Assembly: GCA_014529385.2 (NCBI GenBank)
Contig: CM043953.1
Span: 73,871,872-73,929,871 of the forward strand
Direction of reading: 5' to 3'
DNA from: Adiantum capillus-veneris
Lineage: Eukaryota > Streptophyta > Polypodiopsida > Polypodiales > Pteridaceae
DNA: 58,000 bases
In this document: positions 1 through 10,947 of the stretch, in pieces
Numbering within the stretch: position 1 is the stretch's first letter
Layout: each line of letters begins with the position of its first letter
Position numbers and translations under genes: made by a program
Notes under the pieces: generated by a model
What the model was told of the DNA's origin: nothing
Databases searched by the model: none
What the model saw: only the letters and a program-made list of their open reading frames with translations

Positions 1-19
1 AAACACCCAAAAATACTAG

Positions 20-991
20 GTGAGCAGCCTTCACGGGCACTCACTGACACTTCTAGGGGATCCAAGTCATATGAACCTACGCTCTGGACGAGTGTTAGAG
101 AACAAGCATATTGGTAGTGCCTCCATTTACGCGGGCACCCATTATTCCTCCACCTTAGGTTCTGGACCTTCGGCCGGGACTCAAGGTAGCGTGACCCAAG
201 ATCCTCATATCGCGTCTAGTGATTCTTCCTCTGACTACGAAGTCATGGAGGGGTATCCTACACCAAACCCTGATAGTTCAAGTCAAGACATGCATGCCAT
301 GGGCCCACGGCCCGGGTCCAGCGTGTTTAGCCGCTTAAAAGAGACCCTTAGTAGAGCTACTCGCTCCGAACATGCGGTTAATGAAATAAATGAAGGGAGT
401 GGGGAAGTAAATTCGTCATTCATGCCTAAAATAGACCCTGTGCTTCTTGAGAGTGTGCATGTGAATGTTCCATCCACTGCACCTCCTGATCCTTTAGGAC
501 TATCTCCCTCTGAGGTTTTACTACCCGATGGTAGGAGTCTTGCCGAAGTACAAGAGATCGAACGCTATATGCAAGCAACAAGGGAGAGGGAAATTGAGAA
601 CCTACGAAGGCTAGAACAAAGTCGAGCCCTGAAAGCAAAGTCTCCTATGAAAAAAATCATGCCAGCCAAGCAACCGAGTGCTCCCAAGGTAGCAGTCACA
701 GAGGGGCAAGTGATGGGGAGCAATAATGCTTCCACTTCGAGGGAAACCTCCAGCATGCCAGGCCTAGATGGGATATTCCTAAACAAAAATTGGGAGTATG
801 ACCTACAAGCAGAAGCTTTAACTCATCGGTACACAGGACACACCTATCATGTGGGTTGGTTAGATGTTCTAAAATCCACATCGGGTGCTACTAGCATAGA
901 TGAGCAACAACAGAAAGTCTGTGATGTCCTCCATAGGATTGTCGAGTTAGAAGACAGAACACAGGGATCAACATGCCTTCAGCAGGCCTAA
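20..991 (+). pseudogene. Gypsy gag, N-terminal part
   Basis: This frame encodes a hydrophilic N-terminal Gag region with an early R/K-rich patch and a charged, probably helical stretch at about residues 170-215. It has no enzymatic motif. Residues from about 235 on (NNASTSRE and following) have a counterpart in the minus-strand copy at 43.7-43.8 kb, which supports a real coding region. The frame ends at 991, but the homologous protein continues in the frame that opens at 973, so a small indel around 960-975 has broken gag. The first ATG at 20 may not be the true start because the upstream leader is cut off by the window edge. Confidence 0.6.
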
Positions 992-1998
992 TGAGATTCT
1001 TGGATACGGGAAAGGCCAACCAACCAACCCTATCACAAATGGAGACTCCCTCAGTGAGCCCCATTGATCCTCCATATGTTGTTTCGCCAGGAGCCTCAGT
1101 ACAATCTGAGCCCACAAGTGGGATCTTTACCTTCCCAAATCTAGCTCATCTTTCTCTTAATGACACTACGGCTAACATGCATATCCCAGTGGTGAGCATG
1201 ACAAGAAGTACACCATGGAGTTCATTTGTTAACATTGCGCCGATGCCTAGTAGCACAGTGCCCCCAACTATACCTACATGTATGTATCAATCGTGTGCAC
1301 CTGTCGTACCTCAGCCTCATGTAGCTCCTACACCTCCGATTATTCCAAGAGCTTACAATCCACAATGGAATTATCCAAGCTCTTATACAAGTGGAGCCAT
1401 GCCATTTAATAATAACATGCCATATCAGGCACCCCCTATGCCTAGGGCCACGCCTGTAAACTTTGGACCACCGTCTGGTACACCACCATACGAAATATGG
1501 GACCCAAGAGCCGCGCGTATGCCAAGGCCAAGGCCAACTCCCATCTCACATGTGGTTCCAGGAGCACATACACCCATTATACCTACTCAAATAGGAGATT
1601 TGGCAGCATTTGCTCAAACTATCGGTCGCTCTATTGCGGAAAACATGCGTAGTGCACCTGATAGAGAGCCTAGGAGCAAGGCAGTTCAAGTAGCTAAGCT
1701 CACACAGAAATTCAGTGGAGACGGAGATGCTAGAAAGCATATGGAAGTCTTTGAACATGTGTGCGATTCCTTGGAAGAGCACAATGAGCTACATAAGTGT
1801 AAGGCTTTGAGTTTGACCCTAAGCGGAAAGGCTGGAGATTGGTATAGAACCTTAAGAGTAGAAGAGAAAACGATCTACTCTACTCTTAGGAGACTGTTCT
1901 TAAAAGAATACATACGAGAGGGAGTACTTTGGGGTGTAGCCTCTCAGCTCCAGAAAGCCCAACAAGAAGAAGGTGAATCCGTGAGAGACTACGAGTGA
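973..1998 (+). pseudogene. Gypsy gag, capsid-like region
   Basis: Residues about 1-200 are a proline-rich linker. Residues about 215-341 match the retrotransposon Gag capsid pattern: a KFSGDGDA-type entry, a helical stretch ending LSGKAGDWYRTL, and an ending EEGESVRDY. The frame then stops at 1998. In the minus-strand copy the equivalent protein continues for about 140 residues (FISRLKHLNF and on) before the zinc knuckles. This copy therefore lost roughly 0.43 kb near 1,993, and the sequence jumps straight to the end of the first knuckle (GTCNACGRYGHQ at 2,030-2,070). Capsid assembly would be the role in an intact element. Confidence 0.75.
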
Positions 1999-2077
1999 AT
2001 GCACTACTTTCAAAGTAAAGTTTAACGGGACTTGTAACGCGTGTGGTAGGTATGGCCATCAAGCGAAGGATTGCCTA

Positions 2078-4339
2078 ATGCTTAAACGCATCATGGAAAA
2101 TAGACCACCTATAGCTTGGGCAGACTCACCTCGAGTTCCTGCATTGATGCCTACCCCACCCATGGAGCAACAGTTGCCATTACAGCACATGGTCCCTAGA
2201 ATCCAAAATGTGGTCCAAACCACACCGTTTCCACCTCCAGTGCTAGGACCGCAACCCTCTCATCCAAGAGTTACACCTATGAACCAAATAGGTTGCGAGT
2301 CATCTAGTACTTATGTAGATTGCGAAGAGGACATAGACTCTAGTATCACCTATGGAGTCGACATGCTTGAGGAGTGTCCCATGTACTATATGGAAGACCA
2401 TTGGGGACAAATCAAACCGGTATATCAAGCTACTGCACTAGTAGCAAGAGGCCAAAACATTAATAGTTTTGCCAGGAGACCACCTCTTCAGTGCTACGAA
2501 TGTGGTGGACCACATCGAGTAGCTGAGTGCCCCATTAGAATGCAAAAGAATGCTGCACTAATGCAAACAAGTCAAGGGAGTGCATTGGCAATGCCAATAC
2601 TCACTTGTAATCGTTGTGGCATAGATCATTTGATCGCACAGTGTCCTAACAATCTAAACGCACCGAAAATCACACCATTGAACTTAATAGAGATTGTTGA
2701 TGGGACACCGCCAACTATAAACATAGCACCAGTGAATGCACTCACACGGTCGATGCTCCAAAAGCAAAATTACATCCTCGAAGAGAGAGATGCTGCATCC
2801 ACTGGCCGAGCGAGAAAGAAGAAAACACGAAGAAATAAATCCCTTAATGCTTCTAGCTCAAAACCTAGTTCAAAGACTAACATAGGGACAGGAGAGGATC
2901 CCGTGTATATGAATGACCCTGAGGATGACTCAGATTCGATAGAGACCATGGAGACCAAAACTGTTACTACAAAGGAAAAAGCCAGTGAGGAGGATCACGA
3001 GAGGGAATTACAACGAACACCAAAAGAGTATTCAAAGTTAAACCACCCAGTTGCGAACCCCCAAGATAAGCCACGAGAGACAAAAAATGAGGATTGCAAG
3101 AGAAAGATTGGAACCTATCCAAACCCAACAGTGGAAATTGAACGAGTCCAACAACTGAGGGGTTTGGTGGAAGAAACTCAACGAACATTAGAACCTGAAC
3201 CCAAACATATCCAGATGTCGGACACAGTGTTTCCCACACAAGTTCAACCTCACAAGAACTGCAGGCCGTTAGCTATACCCAGTATCATTCGGGAAGAGAG
3301 TGAGGGTAGGACATCTGAAAGTGGACACACACCTTTCCTACTAGAGAGAATGTTTGGTGAGGGAATGCCCGACCCCCTTGAGGAAGTGGAGATTCCATCT
3401 TCACCATTCTCTTGTCAGGGTCCTACGTCCCACAAGATGCCATTAAATGTTGCCAAATTGATGGATTTCATGTCTTCAGAAGTTAGAACCACCATCATGT
3501 CCAAACTATATAAAGACCCCGAGCTAGTCTCAACTCTTCGAGCCTTCCTCAATGGAGAATTACAGGCCGGATTACCACAGTTTGCACATATGAACAAACC
3601 TGACTCGGTAATGAATGATGAGGAACATTTAGCACCACCATCTGACCTAGTGGGACATGAATCTGTAATTGAAGTACCTGTTAACAAGTTGGGGCAATAC
3701 TTTGAAGGTGATGAATCTAATGCTACTCTACCAATCACTACTAAAGGATTAACTGTAAAGGGGGTCCTTAACGGTGGTGCGAAAGTCAGCATGGTGACAA
3801 AGAGTTGTTGGGAGTCTATGGGGCGACCTCACCTTGAAGCCACAAGCGTAGTGGTAAAAATGGCTAATGGATCTATTGTTACGCCTATTGGAATGCTAAA
3901 GGATCTTAGGATCAAGGTCTTGGGACACAAGGTAAGGCAGACTTTCATTGTTATGGATTTTTCCAAGCATCCTATGTCATTTGAGATGATCTTAGGGTGT
4001 CCATTCATGAGGGAAGAAAAAATGGTGCATGACTGGTCCAAAAACCACGTCTACTTACAGTTCCAAGACTCTGTCATTCGAGTTGATCTTTTAAGTGGTC
4101 GAACGCATCCTCTAGGAAATAAATTCATCATTGATAATCGATCAAACACAACAATTCACTCAGCTCCATTACAGTATTGTTACACGTGTAACAAAGACAC
4201 GGATATTGGGGAGAACTCTCCTTATATGGATATCCTACCCGGAATAGCTGAGTCAGACAATGTCGATTGGGTGCACCTAGCGGCAACTATAGATACATGG
4301 CGAGTCGAGTTCAAACATTTACCAAAATCAAAACCTTAA
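2078..4339 (+). pseudogene. Gypsy zinc knuckles and retropepsin 1
   Basis: A nucleocapsid-type knuckle CNACGRYGHQAKDC lies just upstream in the same frame. Inside the ORF are CYECGGPHRVAEC (residues about 138-150) and a second Cys/His cluster, CNRCGIDHLIAQC, at about 178-190. A long acidic and basic spacer follows. Residues about 545-680 form a retropepsin-like domain with the order of active-site loop, flap and ILGCPFM. The active-site triad reads NGGA (codon at 3,770), whereas the minus copy has DGGA, so this protease has lost its catalytic aspartate. After TIDTW the copy lacks about 0.3 kb of acidic linker present in the minus copy, and the frame ends at 4339. Confidence 0.85.
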
Positions 4340-4532
4340 CAAGAAACAAAGGTCATATAAGAGACGACGATATCGAGCAAATGTGAGAGCTAGGATAAAC
4401 AAGGAAAGATCTACTGCAGAATGGCTTAGCTATCTAGGGGCATGTGATGCTCATCGAAAGCTAGTAGACAATTGGGGTGAACATCTCCAGAGTGTCATGT
4501 GGTGCAGCCCGTGACCCATTGACCTCGCTCAA

Positions 4533-5795
4533 TTGGAGGTTACAGAGCCAAAATTGAGTCGAACTATAAGAAGACGTCAAAACCGAGAGTTAGCTCAACA
4601 ACAAAAGAAGGCAGAACTAAAAGAAAGGTCTCTGTCAGGACAAGAGCCTGCTGAGTTACATACGGCTCCTGAATATTTTAAATCTTATACCACGGGGGAG
4701 CGAAAGGTTGTGTATGCCAAAGCCCAACGAATACCTACCAATGGAAGCAGTGGAGTCTATGATGGTCCAGCGGTAGTTAAAGAGATAGAATTAGCAGAAC
4801 CAGGTGAGGAGTCTAAACCAGTCTTCATTGCTCAAGAACTTATCGAAACTGAAGAGGCTGTACTTAAGGAGCTCCTCAAGGAATACAAGGATATCTTTGC
4901 TTGGACATATCATGACATGAAGGGCGTTCCACCTTCTGTGGTGCAACATACAATTCCCATGATCAACATTGCTAAACCCGTCCAGCAACGACCCTATCCA
5001 ATGAATCCTAAGTACGCCAAAATTGTACAAGAGGAGATTGAAAAACTTATCCAATGTGGATTCATATACCCTATTGAGCACTCAGAATGGGTTTCTCCAA
5101 TAGTCATTGTGTCAAAAAAGAATGGGAAACTAAGAGTGTGCGTGGACCTCAAGAAAGTTAATGCAGCTACTAGGAGAGATCATTATCCCTTGCCATATTC
5201 AGAACATGTGCTTGAAAGAGTTTCAGGCAAGGAAGCTTATAGCTTTTTAGATGGGTACTCTGGTTACAATCAAATCACAATTGCATTAGAGGACCAAGCT
5301 AAAACTGCTTTTATCACAGAGTTTGGAGTGTTTGCATTTTGTGTTATGGCTTTTGGCTTAACAAATGCCCCTGCTACATTCCAACGATTAATAAACACTG
5401 CGTTTAAAGAATTTCTAAGGGAGTTTTGTGAAGCTTTCCTAGACGACCTTTGTGTTTATTCTTCTTGGGAGAAGCATTTGTTATATCTACGAAAAATATT
5501 TGAAAGGTGCAAATTTTATCGCATCTCATTGAACCCTTTCAAATGCCAATTTTGGGTTAAGCATGGAGTCATTCTAGGGCATATAGTGTCCAAGAACGGG
5601 ATATCCACAGATGAGAGTAAGATTAAAGCCATTGCCGATTTGCCACCACCTACTAACTATAAAGGAGTTTCAAAGATTTATGGGCCATGTTGGTTATTAT
5701 CGAAGGTTTATTTTAAACTTTTCCGAGATAGCGCGTCCATTGTACAAGCTTCTTATCGAGTTTCACTGGACGGAAGAATGTCATCAATCTTATGA
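4533..5795 (+). pseudogene. Gypsy reverse transcriptase
   Basis: Reverse transcriptase of the Ty3/gypsy type, which copies element RNA to cDNA. Visible blocks are the entry motif with QRPYPMNPKY, SPIVIVSKKNGKLRVCVDL, FLDGYSGYNQI, the catalytic FLDDLCVYS (about 5,436-5,460; canonical plant forms are YVDD or IDD) and LGHIVSKNGI. The same frame runs upstream of the first ATG to about 4,350 (RRRYRANVRARI, AEWLSYLG), interrupted by TGA near 4,513, so pol does not truly start at 4533. A frameshift near 5,665 moves the rest of the connection domain (FMGHVGYYRRFI) into the frame that opens at 5611. Confidence 0.92.
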
Positions 5796-6359
5796 GTTAT
5801 TAAAGAAGGCCCTAACAAGTGCCCAATCCTGCGAACACCTGATTGGAATGTACCTTTTCATGTGCATATTGATGCATCAAATTTTGCTATTGGGTGTGTT
5901 CTAACTCAACCAGGAGAACATAAATTGGACTACCCTATTAGCTTTGCAAGTCGCCAATTAAATGATGCCAAGATGAACTACACTACTACAAAGCGCGAAG
6001 GTCTAGCTATGATTTACGCAGTAAAGAAATTTCGTTATTACCTTCTTGCTACCAAGTTTGTGTTTTATGTTGATCATCAAGCATTGCTATATTTGGTAAA
6101 CAAGCCGTGTTCCATATGTCGAATTACACGATGGTTGTTAATTCTTGACTTCACCGTTGTTGTGAGGCCTGGGAAGAAACATGTCATGGCGGATCATTTA
6201 TCTCGTATCCCTAATGGCGAAGCTCCTACGGGGGTTGATGATGAATTGCCTGATACTCTTTTGTTCATTGTTGAGACAATGCCTGAATGGAGTGAAAAGA
6301 TTGTTAACTTCTTAGTTAATGGTTTTCCACCCAAAGAGCTGCGAAAAGATATAGCTTGA
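5611..6359 (+). pseudogene. Gypsy RT connection and RNase H
   Basis: The frame at 5611-5904 carries RRFILNFSEIARPLYKLL, the tether after RT. A second frameshift at about 5,840-5,860 moves into the frame at 5862-6359, which is a gypsy RNase H: DASNFAIG with the first catalytic Asp, KREGLAMIYAVKKFRYYL with the Glu, VDHQALLYL with the next Asp, and VMADHLSRIP with the last. The frame stops at 6359; the linker to integrase (CACEDEYLYILQEAH at about 6,428-6,475) lies in another frame. In an intact element this enzyme removes the RNA strand during cDNA synthesis and makes the PPT primer. Confidence 0.9.
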
Positions 6360-6475
6360 AAATTAATCAAGGAATGCGAACCCTATTGCTTACTGGCGGG
6401 AACTCTCTATAAGATGATGTTCTTAGACGCTGTGCCTGCGAGGATGAGTATTTATATATTCTACAAGAGGCACAC

Positions 6476-8617
6476 ATGGGCGTAGCTGGTGGTCACTTTT
6501 CAGGAAAGTTGACTGTCCGAAAGATCTTACAGTCAGGCTATTGGTGGCCCACTCTGTTTAAAGATGCATCACTTTTTGCAAAGGGATGTGATGAATGCCA
6601 ACGCTTGAAGAAGCCACAAAGAAGTGATAGGATGCCTCTACATCCCATCAAGGTAACCCAACCATTTGAAAAGTGGGTCTTAGACTTTGTAGGACCGATT
6701 AGTCCGGCTGCACGTAACACGCAATCACGATATATCATTGTGGCTACCGACTATGTAACCAAATGGGCTGAAGCAAAAGCAACACAAAAGGCGGATGCAA
6801 AAACAACAGCTAAGTTTCTCTTTGAGAACATTATCACACGTTGTGGATGCCCCTTTGAACTTGTGAGTGACAATGGAACTCATTTTATACATGAAGTAAT
6901 AAAAGAACTCACATCAAACTTCATGATATCTCACCACAAGTCTACACCCTATTATCCCCAAGCAAATAGCCAAGCTGAGAGTACCAACAAAACTCTCATC
7001 TCCATTTTGACAAAGACAGTTGAGGCTAATCGCACTGATTGGGACCTAAAGCTTACATCAGCTTTATGGGCTTATCGTACTGCGTATAAAGTTGCTATTA
7101 ATTGCACACCGTTTAAGATGGTGTATGGCCAAGAAGCAGTTATGCCATGGGAGTTTGTCATTCCTAGTCTTCGAGTAGCTTCTCAAGAAGGTTGGGATGG
7201 TAACCCCTTAGTGGAGCGATTATATATCCTAGAAAGGCTACATGAAGAGAGGCAATTAGCTGTGCGAAATGCTCTAGTGGAGAAGGATAGGAGAAAGAAG
7301 TGGTTTGATAGCCATTTAAAGGATAAAGACATCAAGGTTGGTGATAAAGTTCTTATGTACGGGGTACGTAATGAAAAGAAGAAATTGAAATACGCTGGTA
7401 AGGGACCATATCGAGTGTGTGAAATTACCCCGCAAGGTACCATTCGTGTGGAGACTCTAGATGGAGTTGAAACCATTGGATTCCTTAATGGGATCAAATC
7501 CAAAAGATATTATGATCCTCTAAGCCAGGAAGAGTTGCAAGCCATCCATCAAAAGAAGGCTGCCAAGGAACAAGCAGAGCTTAAAAAAATCCAAGCAAGA
7601 GTTGAGGCTCGAGAACGACAACAACGTCTTAGACGCCAACGAGAGGCTAATCTGGGAATCGCGCAAGCGTTTTTCGAGGACACAGATGACGACTCATTAG
7701 AATCTGAGCCACCCCTACGATACCCAATTGAGCTAAATAGCCCCTATGGGAAAGTACTATACAATGCCTTATTAGATACGGGAGCTAAACACAATTTGTT
7801 ATCCTATGGAGTTTGGTGTCAATTAGGGAAACCGACCCTATCCCCGAGTACGATACAATTCAAGGGCATTAATAAAAAGAAAACTGCTATTCTTGGAGTT
7901 CTTCAAACCCCTGTTGTCTATGACAATGGAAGCATAGTGCAGAGGTTTCTAGTCATGCCCGCGGGAGCTATGGAAGGCAACGTAAACCTGGGATGCACGT
8001 GGATGTTGGCAACCAAATGCACTATTGATTGGGATACTGGTAGTGTCATGATGCCACCACCGACTCTTACCCCTATCATTCAAGCAAAGTCACCTACGTT
8101 GCAAACTCTAGCAAAGTTGAAGGATAGCCAACATTCACAAGCCAAGGTGGTTAACTCGTCTTTGCCGGCCACCCATGAACCTAGCACTTCAACACTTGTA
8201 GTTGCAGCAAGCATTAATATTGCAAGTACTCAACCTGCACGACCTAAGAGTACATATCAATGGGTCCCCAAGGCCTTACTTCCAACTACCTCAACCCTCC
8301 CATCCATTCCAAGAAAAAATTTCTCCGGAAAACCAAGAGCGCGCCCTAGGAGAGTCAAGACCAAATCACGATGGATTCCAAAACAACTATTAGAAGCCCA
8401 AGGCTACTATGATGGAAATGAGAAAATTTGGGTACCTAAACGTAAAATGTGTCCTTCCCTATCGACAACAAACCCATATGAGTCAAACAGTGTAACGCTA
8501 AAGCCAATGGCAGACCGTGGGAAGGGAAAGATCACAGAATGCTACACACCTAGTCCAGAGCTAGTTTGGGCTCCAAGGCAAAACCAATTTATTCCACCTA
8601 GCTCAGGAAGGGGGTAG
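6476..8617 (+). pseudogene. Gypsy integrase fused to second retropepsin-like domain
   Basis: Residues about 1-50 hold the HHCC zinc finger (GHFSGKLTVRKI, CDECQRLK). The catalytic core follows with DDE residues in LDFVG (about 6,676), SDNGTHF (about 6,870) and QAESTNK (about 6,975), then a GPYRV-type C-terminal fold. There is no chromodomain. From about residue 410 a second retropepsin-like domain appears: YNALLDTGAKHNLLS with catalytic Asp codon at 7,775, then KGINKKKTAILGV and NVNLGCTWM. A Lys/Arg/Pro-rich tail with four W-[VIA]-P-[KR] motifs ends the ORF. The minus copy keeps this protease and tail without integrase. A stop at 8,615 interrupts the frame, which continues to 8,908. Confidence 0.9.
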
Positions 8618-8908
8618 TTCCATGAAGCTTCTAGCTCCTCATGTATTACATCCATAGAGGTAAAAGCTTCTACACAGCCTCCACCTACAATAGTGGACCT
8701 CCATGAAGCTACAAAGGAATCCACACCTTCCAGTGTTCAAGAATCACCTAATGAACCACTTCAAGTTCGATCCTGGGAGAGTACCTTACCACCCTTGCAA
8801 CTCGACGAGGCACCTAAGGTAATAGAAAACTACTGGCAAAAATCTTCACCTATAACAACTTGGAACAACTGGTTTCAAAGGGTGACGACATCATTTCAAA
8901 CGATATGA
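8618..8908 (+). pseudogene. C-terminal tail of gypsy pol polyprotein
   Basis: The frame of the integrase-protease ORF continues after the TAG at 8,615. It encodes VKASTQPPPT, SWESTLPPLQLDEAPKVIEN and a tryptophan-rich end, NWFQRVTTSF, then stops. The minus copy has the same tail at 38,131-38,440 and reads aspartate where this copy has the stop, so the stop is damage rather than the natural end. No function is known. Conservation of the last 35 or so residues between two copies that differ elsewhere suggests that they matter to the element. Confidence 0.75.
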
Positions 8909-9008
8909 TCTACCCAAGGAAGGGGAGCGTGTTTGTGGACATCCATTATTCACTTGCTTCCCTCTCAACCTTTCTCCCGGACCTCTTAATCTCCAATCTT
9001 AGGGAATG

Positions 9009-9019
9009 TATATATAAAG
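9009..9019 (+). promoter_or_regulatory. TATA-like box upstream of accessory ORF
   Basis: TATATATAAAG lies between the end of pol and the accessory ORF, 135 bp before its ATG. The minus copy has an equivalent (TA)n box at 38,009-38,020. A leader motif (GTAAAAGAGCAAGAGC) and a 3' splice-site-like end are shared downstream. It is a candidate internal promoter; no transcript evidence is available. Confidence 0.45.
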
Positions 9020-9153
9020 CCTTATACTCACAAAACAAGATAAAAAAGTAAAAGAGCAAGAGCCATAACACAAATCATAAAAACAAATTATGCACAAGAA
9101 CACGACCCTTGTTATATTTGCACTCTAACCATCATCTATTTGCGTGTACAGAT

Positions 9154-9576
9154 ATGGCTAGTACGCTAGAGTCATCCACTCCTGCCTTGGGTGAGAGGTA
9201 CCCTCGTTACTTTTCACAAATATTTCACATGGTCTTTCCAGTGCTTGCATGTGAATGGGATTTGATAGGTACGCTAGCATGTGAGAGGAATTTTGAGGAG
9301 TTAGAATGGCTGATACGTCTCTTGACCACGTCTGATCCATACTTAGTAGAGAGCGTTTCTCCCATTGCACAAACCTACCCTTTTGACCAAGATGACTATA
9401 GGCGTCTAGTGACCTTCTTAGTAAACATGGGCACCTATGATGAAGAAGAAAATTTACAGGACTACACGGATGGCAGATATGGTCTCATGGATGATGACTT
9501 TGTTTATCTCGACGACGAGGATAGGGGTTTAGCCTTAGGGTTTCCCCCCAACCTCTACAATATCCTATTTCCTTGA
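9154..9576 (+). CDS. Accessory ORF of gypsy element, acidic protein of unknown function
   Basis: This encodes 140 residues with no family I recognise. It is intact here and has an intact homologue of 128 residues in the minus copy (37,425-37,811). Shared blocks are TLACERNFEELEW, RLLT..DPY, PIAQ.YPF, LVTFL and an acidic LDDED.GL near the C-terminus. I see no signal peptide, membrane helix or zinc motif, so it is not an obvious env. I chose the ATG at 9,154 because both copies read CAG/ATATGGCT there, preceded by a pyrimidine-rich TATTTG stretch, as at a 3' splice site. A spliced or internally promoted subgenomic mRNA is the natural reading. Nucleic-acid binding is unlikely given the acidity; a regulatory or adaptor role is guesswork. 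Confidence 0.7.
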   Translation: MASTLESSTPALGERYPRYFSQIFHMVFPVLACEWDLIGTLACERNFEELEWLIRLLTTSDPYLVESVSPIAQTYPFDQDDYRRLVTFLVNMGTYDEEENLQDYTDGRYGLMDDDFVYLDDEDRGLALGFPPNLYNILFP

Positions 9577-10934
9577 CTCTCTAGGGGAGTGCAAATAATT
9601 AGGTTAGGGTTCCTTATGTTTTTTGTTGTGTTCAATAAGTGTTGGTACCTTTTCCCACTAATGTGCCTCCTAGAGGTATTCCTTTTGTTTCCTAGTGTGT
9701 ACAGGAGCGTGTTGCTATTGATAGGATTTGGACCTTCATGAAATCTTTATCTCGACTCACTCTTCAAATCAAGCGTGACCATCGACACAAACAGGTGTTT
9801 CTTGTCCATTAGCATTGCCCCTTATCTTTTTTGCATCTATGATTGTCTGCTTTGATTATGATTGGTAGGATAATATCCAACACATTTACTTAGTAACAAA
9901 CATTCAATTCAATGTAATTTTTTGTCATAATCACTTGTCTAGGTTTAAAAATCAAACAGTCCGACTAAGCTAGTTTGACCAAGTTAGGTGTTAGAGATCT
10001 TCTCTTAATACCATGGGGAATGCCTTCCAAATAATCAATGGTTACTTAGGTTCTTAATCCAATTTAGGAAGCATTGTGTGAAATGTACTAGGGATTTCTA
10101 GTGGGCTTGATCCTATTGACCTTTCGCTTAAGTATTATAAAGGGAGTTTACTAGTGTGATGAGCCTGGGGAGGTGTATCAGTGTTATATGACCCCCCAAA
10201 GTTACAAAATTAAAATGATGAAAATGAACAAACAAAAAATCAAAGTGCCACAATGTAAAATCTTAAGCGGGAAGAGAAATCTCAGCTTGATTTGGTACTT
10301 CACTCACATGTATTGCCTATGGTACTAGAGCCCTAGAGGTTCCCAGTGTGGGCGCTTTTCCTTGAAAAGCAAAAAACCCAAGGCATACAAAATAAGCACA
10401 CACATCAAATTGAATCACTGTGAAAACACTTTGGGGGTTCAAAGAAAAGGTAATCAGTCAGGCGATGATTTCATGAGAAATTCCTTTTATCGTAGCTTAA
10501 CTACAAGGTCTTCTAGGTATAGCCTCTAGTCAGCCCTCGAACATGAAATACTTGGCTCTCGCGATTAAACAACTTAATTAACCAGAGAAAATTAAGAAGC
10601 TTACCCATGGTATTAATAGTCGATCTCTAGTGCCTTTCGACCGTTAAATTAGCGACCCCAGACTTGTTTAATTTTTTACCTTTACATCTGTTTATGCATT
10701 TGATTACATTGCAATTTAATTCTTATTGCTGACAAATTGTTTAAAATTCTGTTACCAATCAATTGTCTGCCTAAAATTGCATATGCTTTTTAATCGCTTA
10801 TGAAAATGCAATTACTGTGCAATGTTGTTTGATTTTGCAGTGACTAATGAAGGCTAAGGACATTCATCTCAAATGCTCTTCCACCTCGACCAACGAGCTT
10901 CAACTCAATAGCTTCCGAGGACGGAATCTACATC
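9577..10934 (+). other. Non-coding region between accessory ORF and PPT
   Basis: About 1.36 kb with no supported coding frame. The last part (TTGTTTGATTTTGCAG at about 10,825-10,840) looks like another 3' splice site. A similarly placed TTGTT...ACAG occurs in the minus copy, where this region is about 1.15 kb. Confidence 0.6.
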
Positions 10935-10947
10935 AGGAAGGGGGGCA
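10935..10947 (+). other. Polypurine tract of gypsy element
   Basis: AGGAAGGGGGGCA directly precedes the LTR start TGTTAACC. The identical tract stands before the LTR in the minus copy (36,261-36,273). It primes plus-strand DNA synthesis in this class. Confidence 0.88.
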
